From Favolaschia claudopus (lineage: Eukaryota; Basidiomycota; Agaricomycetes; Agaricales; Mycenaceae): DNA of 64,000 nucleotides. The DNA is taken from contig JAWWNJ010000140.1 in assembly GCA_037176885.1 (NCBI GenBank), positions 310,001-374,000 of the forward strand, written 5' to 3'. Positions 11,901-21,765 of this stretch are shown here, piece by piece. The notes under the pieces are model-generated. The model did no database searches. It saw nothing but the letters and a program-made list of their open reading frames with translations, and was not told where the DNA came from. The stretch's first letter is position 1. Every line of letters starts with the position of its first letter. The position numbers and the translations under genes were made by a program.

Positions 11901-14720
11901 GGACCACACTCATGAAGGCAATCGTCATAAAGAGATACGGTTGTGGCCTGCCTTTCATATTCCGCAATGAGAACCCTTCTCGTCGAAGACAATACGGAGC
12001 GCCGTTAATGTAGACGATAGGTTCCTCTCTCAATGTTATCCATATTATGCGCTGAGCAGAAGGATGCGCATTCTTGATTCGCGTGACAACCTCGGTGATG
12101 GCTTCGAGTGTTGGCTGGCCCAGTGCATAGATCTGGCTAGTAGGCACGCGTCGGAAATTGATCGCGCCTCGAACACCGTGTTCAACGTGGTGCGACTCTT
12201 GAAGCCACTGATCTGACTTGAGAAGTGTGCTAAGCGAAGAAGTCATTAGACCTGTTTCCGTTTCGAGAGCGACAAAGCTCATTACCCTTCTCTGAGGATA
12301 ATGCCACTCCGATTCTAGAAGTGGCAAATTCAGACAAACAAACAAATTCAAGCGGTAGAAAAACAACCTTGACAACATGCTTCGAATATTCGTCGCCCAG
12401 TATCTGTCCACCGGAAATGGCTACATCGTTCTTCTGCCCGGCAACCAACGCCCGTTCGTCCCAGTTTGTTTTGGATAGAGACGACAAGTCATTGATGGGC
12501 GCGAAAACGTTCAGACGCGACCCGTACGATTTTCGTAGGAATTTAATTTGGCTAGAGATCAGAATGTTGAGAGAAACTACTTGATAGCACATACACTTAC
12601 TTCCAAATTTCCGTCCGAGCCTTCGTGTCAGGTCAGCTTGCTGCAATGTATAGGATCATCAAACATAAGTTACCTTCAACCAGTCCGAGAAGCTTTGAGT
12701 AAAGTTGTTCGTGCCGTCTACGAATGATGTGAACGCGATGATGAAGAAACTGTGATAGAGGGATAAGACTTCGGTCGAAAAGCATCAGAAGCGCCGCACT
12801 ATTTTTCCAAAGCTTTCACCGCCTTGTCGAGAGAATCTTCGCCCTTCGCCTCCTCCATACTGGTCATGGAATACTTTAAACGATGAACCAATATATCTTC
12901 TCGAAGATGCGTGACATGATCAGCTAGGAGTCGAGATCAATCCGACAATGAATGTCAGGAGCTAGAAACAAAATCTCACTGGCATCGATAACTCGATCCA
13001 CCAGCCTTTTGGCGCGCAGACCGTGATCAAGACAGCCCAATAAGCTCAGAATAACGCCGTAATTGCCCATGTGCGCTTTACGGAGGTTTTCAAGCATTGC
13101 TGGTTGTGTCATAAGAAGTTCTATAGCGGATTGAGAGTTTCTATTTTGAAGACCTGGGCTTTCGTTAGATGGTCGAGTGAGTGCCGAGAGGTGCATTACA
13201 TTGCTGCAGGAGGTAGGTCAAACGGAGCAGCGATTTATTCAGATCCTGCTGAGCACTGGCTTGCTCGAGAGCTTGTAGGATTCGAGACTCAGTTTCCTGA
13301 CTTGGAGGCTAGTCGCAATTAATTTCGTTACTAGCTTCTTGATCTCGAAGGCATCGTACCTGTATACCAGTTGGGGTCCCGCTCCGCGCCGGGGTGCTTG
13401 GGCCAGTCTGTTTGGCCACGGCGTAGGGGTCCGGCAGTCCGCGAACAATGAGCTGCTTCCGTCGCACAATAGACGCCGCTACCATCGCAAACGTGGTCCG
13501 CACCGCTCCCATACCACAGCAAAACACAAGTGCCGTGCGAAGGGGATCAGTTCCGCGGATGACTCGCAGATACGCGTCGAGGTAGTTGTCCTCGATGGGG
13601 CGATCGGGTGCGATGGGAATGCTAGGACATTTGGGAAGGAATAGAACTCAACATGTGGCAAAGCGCACATACCGATGATACTGCGAGGAGACGTAAGGAT
13701 AAGATGTTGCAAAAATAGAAGAGAAACTGACATCCACGGCCCATCCATCTTCCTTCATCTGGCCCCAGAGCTCGAGTGAAGTCCGCACGTTGGTATTGTC
13801 GACTGAAGTCCACGTCGGAAGGATTGGTCCCTCACCAGAATTCGCCGCTATGAAACATATCGAGCAGATATCAAGAGCCGAAAATCGAGAGCTTACAGCC
13901 GGCTGCCTCGTTGTGGGTAAGTATCAAACCGCCGTATCTAGGGATATATGGATAAGCCTATCGAAACCCTCTAAGGTGACAAACCTAGCAGCCTCTTGAA
14001 GAATGTCGTTCTTGAGCCGATTCTCGATCGCCTCGAGGTTTTCGGCGCGATCAGACATGGAAAGCGTCTTTCTTGGGTGGGAGGCGTCTCGCAGCACGAA
14101 CGGCCGGCCAGAAATGTAGACTGAATTGCAATGAGTGATTTGTGTTGCCTTCGCTATTCGCAGCATACCGATCGGCTCTTCACGAGTAGAGAACCAGACG
14201 ACGTGCGAGTGGTCTGGAGTGCCTGGGCGACACCTGAGAATGGAAAGAATGGCGCGCAGACCCTGAGTGCGGGGCTGCGCGACACCAAAGACATTCAAAT
14301 CGGTTATGCGGGGTGCCCTGAAATTGGGAGCTCCGTGCACATTGAGATCAAGATCAAGAGCGCGGCCTATACAATGTCAACCACTTTTTGGAAAAGGATC
14401 CCCAAACCGATACCTGACGGATAGTGATCTGTTTTCAAGATGAATCCTCTAGAAAGCACGCTGCCTGTTCGAGATTTGACGACAGATGGACCAGAACGTT
14501 GTAGATGAGCCATAGAGTCCAAAGAAGTTGCCCCAGATAGTCCTTTTCCCGTTACCTTATGCGCGTCACTTGCAGTTCGGTTCAAAGAATCGGGGGGAAT
14601 CGAAGAAGGTCGGTTGTTGAGCGGGTCAGACTTAGACGCCGCCGCGAGGACAGGCGGCACAGACAACGGGCGCTCACCCTCTATCTTGCGAAGGTTGTTG
14701 AGCATCATCGTACAGGTCAA
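8972..14720 (-). CDS. Paladin-family protein-tyrosine/inositol-phosphatase-like protein
   Basis: Large intron-rich gene. The N-terminus MTCTMMLNNLRKIEGERPL is followed by a Ser/Pro-rich linker and three repeats of a paladin/PTP-like phytase module. Each has a phrase such as VVWFSTREEPI, IIWITLREEPIVYINGAP or a related form, then an 'ILEERLRDDVVSELKAFGGR' helix, a VPIWE/IPVWEE segment and a CX5R loop. The loops are CGMGAVR (about 13500-13520), CQLGRGR (about 11485-11510) and CQMGRGR (about 9610-9640). The end ...FANYLIGLQEKK...LLGRRSLD precedes the TAG at 8972-8974. Animal and fungal paladins are cytosolic multi-repeat proteins of uncertain catalysis. The second and third loops look canonical (CxxGRGRST/T); the first has Ala-Val in place of Gly-Arg-type residues but keeps Cys and Arg. 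The first 27 codons are duplicated at two other places in the window. Confidence 0.8.
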
Positions 14721-14867
14721 GTTAGCCTTATGGTTACCTGGTGGTAAACGTCACATCATAATTCCGGCAAAGTCCGATCATCATCAGTGGTCTCTTGAAC
14801 TTCAACCACATTGTTCTTTGCGTCGCCGAACATACAGACCGCGCCCTTTTGCGGCCAATTTCCTCAG
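14721..14867. promoter_or_regulatory. Bidirectional promoter, paladin / glycosyltransferase
   Basis: Only 147 bp separate the paladin ATG (minus, 14720) from the glycosyltransferase ATG (plus, 14868). It contains a CRE-like acgtcaca and a ccaat box (ggccaattt) close to the plus-strand start. The whole interval is repeated at 24750-24879 and 43604-43747 with small indels. Confidence 0.6.
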
Positions 14868-16444
14868 ATGCCACCACTCACACTTGCGTACTACTGCTCA
14901 GGGCATGGTGCGTCCAAACTTGTACCTCAAGAGAAAATCCAGAAGTTTTCCAGGTTATGGTCATGCAACGAGAGTATCGGCAATGGCAACTCATCTATTG
15001 CATATTCCGGAGTCCAACAGACCTGTTGTTCACATCGTATCCTCGGCACCGAAACTCGTTTTCGCTGACAGCATCAGCCTCGGGGCTCATTATCGCAATG
15101 CCAATATTGATCCAGTCATTGTTCAGCCGTTAGCGTAAGTCGAAACGTTTTTTTGCTGAAATGAGCGCCATATAACCGACAATAGTTATCGAGTAGATCG
15201 GCAGCAAAGTCTTGCAGTGTTGAAATCCTTCCTTGACAAGAAAAACGCGATATTGGAAATCGAGATTCAGTGGCTGACGGAGATTCAAGCGGATTGTGTG
15301 CTAAGTGACGCGGCTTTCATCGGTTGGTGAGTCGTGTAATCCTCTTTTCCTGTCATTCTCCTTAAAGGCAAGGGTAGTTTAGCCGCCACGGCCGTTGGTA
15401 TCCCGTCGATTTTAGTCACGAACTTCACATTCGACTCTGTATATAGTTATCTTGCGACCACTCTCATAGACGCTCCTGAATCTCATGCAGAAGGCTCGCA
15501 CTCACACTTCAATGCTCTCGTCCCGGATATTCCACTTTCACCTGCAGAATTAGAACCTCTAGGTCGGATTTGTGTCCTTCCGAGTTATGATTACACTCAT
15601 CTTTTTGGCAGTTGATCAAATCTTCCTGGGGTATCGTTGCGCAGATATGCTTCTACGGCTTCCGGGATACATCCCAATACCGTCATTTGCTATCAATCCT
15701 AGCCTCCCCTCCCCGATATGGGTAGACACGCACTCAAACAGATTCCACAATGTCGTATTCGATGCTCTAGACGAGTCGCCTTCACTTTCCTCCATTCATC
15801 CGTCACTGGAGTACCAGACGGTTTCGCGACCGAAGCCTACGCCTCGACAAATAGTCCCGACACCGCTCCTTGTTCGATCGCCATCTTCATCTATTCACTC
15901 GCCATGCGGCCGTTCTCGGCTTCTTGACAGCATCGGCGTCCCATCTAATCTTCACGATCCAAACTCGACCAAGATTCTCATCGTATCTTTCGGAGGACAA
16001 GTGTTCAAACGGCCAAGCAGCAGATCAGGGAGCGCAACGGCTAGTCGATGTGCGAGCCGAGAACTAACTCCTGTCCACGGGCTATCCCGGCCTGGATCAC
16101 CCCAGAATGTGGCAGAGAGACATCCTCACCATAATCTCCCCCCATCCGCGAAAGGACTTGCATTCCCCCATCTCGAAATTCCCGCGGGAGTCGCGTCTTT
16201 CAGCGAACAAGACCATCACAGCTTCACAGCACCTCGCCTCGCTACTGCTTCCCATCTGTGGATTCCCGGGGCGCCCCCCGCATCAAAACCTCCCACTTCC
16301 CCAACATTGCGTCGGGCTTCCGTTGATGACGGAGCAACTAAGCTCGCCGCGCGACCAAGGTCGCAAGCGACTCGCCAGCCCCAAACTTATAGCTTTCTGC
16401 TCGTGCACGGACCCCTCTTAGGTATGTCTCTGTTTATTATTTGA
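14868..16444 (+). pseudogene. Glycosyltransferase-like gene, copy 1, 3'-truncated by E1
   Basis: It matches the intact gene at 43748-45944 exon for exon, with all splice sites and reading frames kept: YYCSGHGYGHATRVSAMATHLL, then CLAATAVGIPSILVTNFTFDS, then VDQIFLGYRCADMLLRLPGY. After ...RRASVDDG (16332) the coding sequence stops matching and runs into element E1, adding about 35 unrelated residues before a stop at 16444. It lacks the C-terminal nucleotide-sugar-binding half (the GKLGYGTVSEC region). There is no internal stop, so a truncated protein could still be made. It keeps the original shared promoter with paladin. Confidence 0.8.
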
Positions 16445-16641
16445 TAGACCCGGGGAGAAAAATTGAATTTTGGGACTTGGAGGATGCCGGTTTCCCGCTC
16501 CCTTTGGCTGGGGCTTGAGAGTGTACTGTACAGTTGTGGTTTAGACAGTGTGAAGTGAATATATTCAATTTTTCGAACAAATACAGTGTAAACTAAGAAC
16601 GTAAAGTAAGGGAGTGCTGAATTTTGAAGTTAGAGTGCAAA

Positions 16642-16681
16642 GACGCGTCGAGACGCGTTGATTAACGCGTTTCGACGCGTC
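16642..16681. repeat. ACGCGT palindrome near the left end of E1
   Basis: Two 18-nt arms (16642-16659 and 16664-16681) with a 4-nt loop and one mismatch. Four ACGCGT hexamers lie in 40 bp. ACGCGT is the MluI cell-cycle box bound by MBF-type factors in other fungi. The same palindrome is in E2 (26255-26294) and its copy (35411-35450), although the sequence around it has diverged strongly. Confidence 0.75.
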
Positions 16682-17514
16682 AAAGTCGATATATACGATT
16701 GTAGATAGTGTAGAAGTCAAATTTGAAGCCAATGGAACGCATTTTACCTCTCTGAACCACGAAAATCCACCAAGTCGGCCGTTTTGAGCGAAAGTTGCTG
16801 TTTTGAACTTGCAGTGAAGTCTAGAAATCAACTAAGTCAGTAAAGACCCTTTGAACGAACTGAACAAAGTCAAAACTCAGTTTGAATGAGCCGTTTGATC
16901 TGATTTGAAGTGTGGCGGCTCTACAAGAGCAAAGAAGTCAGTAAAATTCACATTATCAGCATACCGAGATGGAATTCATGCAATTTGCGCAAGGTTGGCG
17001 CTCGCGGGAAGACTTCAAACAGACTTTGAATTGAAAGTCAATGAATGACGCGTCGAAACAGAGAGACCATACCTTGACCCGGTCAAAACCGTTGGATGTT
17101 GTCTTGAAGATCCCGGGAAATCGAAAATTTGAATCTCTGAACGAGACTCGGAGGTAAGTGAGGGAAGAAATTGAATTGAACTGTTCAATTTGCTTACCTG
17201 AACATGTACCCGTACAGTATCTGCGATCGGCGGACGCCGAGAAATCGAAATTTGATTTTTGATCTTGGACTTTGACAAACCGAGCAACGCGGCTCGCGGG
17301 AAGCCGGTAGACTGAAATTCAAGAACTCATTAGGTGTTTGGAACGAATGAGACTCACCCTTTGGTTCGCCTGTTCGCGAGCTTCGCTCGCCGGACGGCGA
17401 AAAATCGAATTCCCGAAAAGACCGGGAATTCGACTTCAGTGAGATTTGAAGTGCGAGAGCTAGAAAAAACCACTTTGAATGAAAGAATATGGAGCAGTAA
17501 GTACAGGACTCACC

Positions 17515-18340
17515 TGAGGTCCCGCTCGCGGGACGCATTTCTGTATAGTCTAACCATTGGCGCCGCTTCGCGGCGCCGGCAACGAGCAACGTAGCTCGGG
17601 ATGGCAGGATAACGTCGATTTGAGTTTGGAGACGCGGCTTTTGCCTGCCGGCGGCAAAAACCTCAGCGCAAAAGTCGTCAGAATCACGTCAAAATGAGCA
17701 TAAAAGAAGAAAGGGAGACGCACCTGAAACCCCGTTCGCGGGAAGAATTTCTATATAGTGAAAGGTATACGCGCCGCTGCGCGGCGCTTCCTCAACGAGC
17801 TAAACAGCTCGTGAGGCTGGAGGGAAAGGCGCTGGTATAAGTCTGGAGGCGTTTTTTGCCTGCCGGCGGCAAAATCCCCGGTGAAAAAGTGGTCCAAATG
17901 ACATCAGAATGAGCAATAGAAAGATCAAGGGGGAACACACCTCGAGCTCCCGCTCGCGGGAAGCATTTCTGTGTACTCAAAGCCATACGCGCCGCTGCGC
18001 AGCGCGTCGTCGACGAGCCAAAGAGCTCAAGAGACTCGTGGGAAAGGCGCTGCTTGGAGTATGGAGGGCGGCTTTTGCCTGCCGGCGGCAAAATCCCGGG
18101 TGAAAAAGCGCTGAAAATGGTGTCAAAATGTGCATAGAAAGAAGGAAGGGAAACACACCTGAGTATGTCGCTCGGCGGAAGAAGTTCTGTATAGTCAAAG
18201 CTATACGCGCCGCTTCGCGGCGCGCACGCAGTGACAAGCCTCGCGCGGGAGGGTGATGTTGACGTGGTTATGCAAGTTGGAACTTGGAGGGCGGGATTAG
18301 CCTGCCGGCGGCCAAATCCCGGTTACAAAAGGCTGAAAAA
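17515..18340 (-). repeat. Four tandem units of about 217 bp with exon-intron layout (E1 left arm)
   Basis: The anchor 'tgccggcggc' recurs at about 17647, 17862, 18079 and 18303, a period of 215-224 bp. Each unit read on the minus strand has a possible acceptor in ccggcag, an exon-like block of about 140 nt ending in gagcggg...cag, and an intron-like block of about 75 nt starting gtgagt/gtgtgt/gtgcgt with a ctgat/ctgac branch-like motif. Inside the exon-like block are two hairpins: GCGCCGC-n3-GCGGCGC and CGAGC...GCTCG. Stems are kept while loops vary (TGC or TTC). Confidence 0.65.
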
Positions 18341-19168
18341 GTCGTCAAATTTGACACTTCAGGAACACCAACAGAGTGCCTCACTGGGCATACAGGTCTG
18401 GGCTTGAAAGCTTGAAACGGCTCGTGGTGGGGCAAAGAGGAAGAGGGGAGAGCGGGAGATGGGAGAGGAGGGGACGGGGAATGAAGTGGGGGAAGGAGAA
18501 TGAAGTGGGGGAAGGAGAGAGAGATGGTCGTAAGGGACAAGTCAACGGTGTACGTACACTTCAATCACAGACCTTCGTTTCCGTTGAATCAAAACCTCAA
18601 CAACGCGGTCAGGTGCCCGCGTGTCGCGTTGCTCAGCGCGAATCCAACCAGCCATTCAGTTCCCATGCTGCGAAAGAGTCAGCATGCTTTGAAGTTGACG
18701 TGTTTGGGTCAAGTTTTCAGGCGGATTTTGAGCCGTTGAGAAAGAATTACAAAGTTTGTTGAATGGAGAGCGCATTCTCGAGGGCTGACTGCATAGATTT
18801 CATTGTCCGGCACACGCTAGAGCCAACCAGAGTACCACGACGAGCTCAAAACCATGAAAAACTGAGTGCTGCCAAGTCAACGTCGGCTAGAGTTTTGCTG
18901 ATAGGTCAGAGAACCCCGCACTGCCTTCAAGGCAATCAATAGAATCCACAAGACACCGGGCTTTGGTCGTTATGGGCGCTGGAGCAAAAGAGAGCAAAAG
19001 TGAGATCTGCACATGCGAGCGCGCTGGTTTGTTTCACTAGCCGACGTCAACCCATGAGAAACGGACCAAGAAGTCGCCGGCACCGGTGACCTCAGCCCGC
19101 CTGCCGCCCGCCTTTGCGTAAGTTCATCTTGCTGGCAGATGATGAAAGCAGAGAGTGAGTTGATTTTC

Positions 19169-19290
19169 GTGACCGTGGGAACCAAAACCGCGGTTCATGT
19201 TCGACTTTCGGCTTGCGGAACAAAATTTCCTTCTAAGGCGAGTTTTCAACTCCTACGAGTTCCGAAAGGAGAAAACTCACCTCTTGCTTC
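19169..19290. repeat. Conserved block with nested hairpin in the centre of E1
   Basis: Nearly identical to 28781-28902 in E2 while surrounding sequence differs much more. It contains an outer stem gagttttc (19240-19247) with gaaaactc (19271-19278) and an inner stem aactc (19248-19252) with gagtt (19257-19261). On the minus strand it overlaps a splice-donor-like gtgagttttc. Function unknown. Confidence 0.5.
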
Positions 19291-20021
19291 CGACACTCAT
19301 GTTCGGTTTCCACTGCTCTGCAGTAGGGGTCTCGGCCCACTCCGGCAAGAAAGCCAACATACCTCGGCATGTAATCTGCGGGTCTGTGACCCCATTTGGA
19401 CCTCAGCGACGCGGGAAACGGCAGGAACGATGATTACGCACTTTTTCAAAAAACGGACTCATGTGGCCTCGGAGCTTCTGCCATCACGTCAATCATGATT
19501 GACATTTGTTTTGGGGATACAGCTCGACGTTGGGGGGAAGTTTTGGGGTGATTGGAGCACAAATGAAGGTGATATGAATTTCGGTGTGTTTTCGTGCCTT
19601 GCTCTCGTTTCCCGTCGACCCACTGACACCTCCGAACCAAGTTATTTTGAGTTCTCATCTGGTTTGTGGAACCTTGCTCTGGGTGAAGTTCTAGGGCGCT
19701 ACAACTCCGCTAACCCTCAAAATCTGACTCCCTCACTTTCCACAACTTCCGCCATTCCAGGGTCCTCTCCCCCGCCCTGTCGATCTATTACGTTAGGAAA
19801 TGATGCATCAGTTACGCATGAAACACTTGACGTACGTTGGAAGCTTCTACTCCGGTTTCCAGCTACGTATGAATATTCTTCAGGCCGCCGTTGATTTCTC
19901 AGCTTCCTTTTTTCCGACTGAATGGCGGGCTTCCCGGGGTTTGTAAGACACCGAGTGTCGATCCCGACAGATGTGCGGGTGACTTGGTGAGCAGAATTGA
20001 GTTGCAGGGCCGGGGATGGGG

Positions 20022-20027
20022 TATAAA
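20022..20027 (+). promoter_or_regulatory. TATA box at the start of the E1 right arm
   Basis: TATAAA in a GC-rich context (ggggtataaaggtgagc). The matching site is at 29635-29640 in E2 and 38791-38796 in the tandem copy. It is followed on the plus strand by a pyrimidine-rich leader and then a run of donor/acceptor pairs. Confidence 0.5.
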
Positions 20028-20534
20028 GGTGAGCTCACAACATGATTTTGGTTATGGGTCTGCCGCCCACTTCCCACCTCCCTCCCTTTACCCTCCCTTA
20101 TTATCAACATCTCATTGCTATTCAACTTTCCCTTCAGTCTGACTTCAAAACTCTCTACCTCCCTTCTCCTTCCTTCATTTCGACGCTTTCGCCCTTCAAC
20201 TCGGCCTTCGGACTTATTCGGCTTTCCCCCGTCCTTCACTTTGTCGTTAACTCTCACTGTCGTTTGTGACCTTCAACTCTACCTCTCTTTCTTTCATTCA
20301 ACTGACTCTTATTCTCTTTCAATTCCAGGCTCTATAATTCGCTCTAGTACTTCCCTTTCTCTTCAAATCCACCGCCGCACTAAATTTTTGTATTACCACT
20401 TCACCTTATTCTTCTTCATTCAAACGATTACTGACCTTCTTATTAGTTCTGTTTCTCCTCATTCTATGCCATATGTGCTTCAACTTGCGACCCATTCAAT
20501 ACCGAACTGACCTTCAAGTTGCCGTCGAGTGTTT

Positions 20535-20815
20535 CGATGAGTTTGTACAGGTGAGTGAAATAATCCCTTAATTCACTTCGAACTCTTACTTACTAATCCT
20601 TCATCTAGTTTGTATTGGTTCTTAACTTACATGAGATGCACATTTCGACTGGTTGGGCAAGGTAAGTGGCTTCCTCGTTGACTATTTCATCTTTGACTGA
20701 CTGACCGTTTGTATAGTTTCGTGAGATGCACGTTTCGGCTGTCAAGGTAAGCTTTAGTACCACCATTATGAACGAATACTGACCATTTCTATAGTCTAAT
20801 TCAATCTATACCTTC
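20535..20815 (+). other. Chain of short exon-like blocks with GT-AG introns (E1 right arm)
   Basis: Four consecutive plus-strand donors (gtgagtg, gtaagtg, gtaagct) pair with acceptors (catctag, tgtatag, tctatag) to define introns of about 50-60 nt with ctgac-type branch motifs. The intervening blocks are 30-60 nt and share 'catgagatgcacatttcgac' or near variants. E2 keeps the same boundaries and has one extra copy of a block (30670-30745). One frame stays open across three joins but closes soon after, so coding is doubtful. Confidence 0.5.
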
Positions 20816-21324
20816 AATAGGACGCACTCAATCCAAGTAAGACTTCAATACTCTTACCTGGATTGACTTCGGCGTTGTCTCGGGGATCCCCGGTGAGCCG
20901 AGTCTTGGTTTCTTTCGCCCTTTCTCTTCGTTTATTGAATGAATCACTCAGGATTGACTTGTATCTTGAATATCGGGTTGATATTTGTTAAGTTTGAGTT
21001 GACATCGTACCGGTGAGTACGACCTTTTGCTTGCTGACTCTAATCTAATTGAAGAAGTTTGAAGGCTGCGCTCGTTCGTTTCAAGTCGACATAGAGTTGT
21101 GGTGTTGGGTTTGAAGTAGAGGTTGGATTGGGTTTAATATAAGGTGTGCATTGCTAACCTGTTTGCTATTTGACCCAATCTGACTTGATCTCACTTGCTA
21201 GGCTTTCATCGGCTGCCTGAGGTGGGCCCGATACCGAAATTATGCCCGTACAAGTTAAGGTGCGTGTAACTCTTTCTACTTCTCTGCACAAACCGATACT
21301 AACTCGACTCTATTCAACTCTCAA

Positions 21325-21765
21325 GACCGAATCTATCCCTCTTCGGCTCCAGCCTCCGGTCTATTTCGACTTGAACACTGAAACTATGCCGTTTTTGTCC
21401 CAGGTACGTCTAATTTCGATTCCTTTACTCTCATTATTGAATCTCTGACTTGTATTTTGAAGCCCAGACGCCGAAACCATGTCTTTCCGCACCACACTCT
21501 TCAAGTACTTCGCATTCAACGCCGAAACTCTGCCGTTTTTGGCCTAGGTATGTCTAATTTCGATTCCTTGACTCTCATTATTGACTCTCTGACTTGAATT
21601 CTCAAGTCTAGAGGCCGAAACTATGCCCTTCGCATTCAACTCTCTGTGTACTTCAGATTCAACGCCGAAACTATGGCAGTTTCGTTCCAGGTACGTTCCA
21701 TTTCAAATTTCTTACTCTAATTACTGACTGACTTCATGTTCAACTAGGAAGGCCGAATCTATGCC
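21325..21765 (+). repeat. Repeated exon-like units with 'gccgaaactatg' (E1 right arm)
   Basis: Blocks of 75-90 nt, each ending ...tttcgttccag or tttttgtcccag before a gtacgt/gtatgt donor and each holding cgccgaaact(a/c)tg, alternate with introns of about 60 nt. The 'gccgaaac/gaaact' motif occurs at about 21378, 21470, 21526, 21610 and 21666. In one frame the motif encodes (N/D)AET(M/L), but the frame is not kept across all joins. Confidence 0.5.

Noticed and set aside
17194..17589. 131-aa minus ORF in the E1 left arm as a protein gene
   Set aside because: It reads straight through intron-like blocks and hairpins and is not conserved as an ORF in E2.
17515..18340. CRISPR-like array from the regular 217-bp spacing
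   Set aside because: The whole unit is repeated, including the 'spacer', the repeat is far too long, and the genome is eukaryotic.
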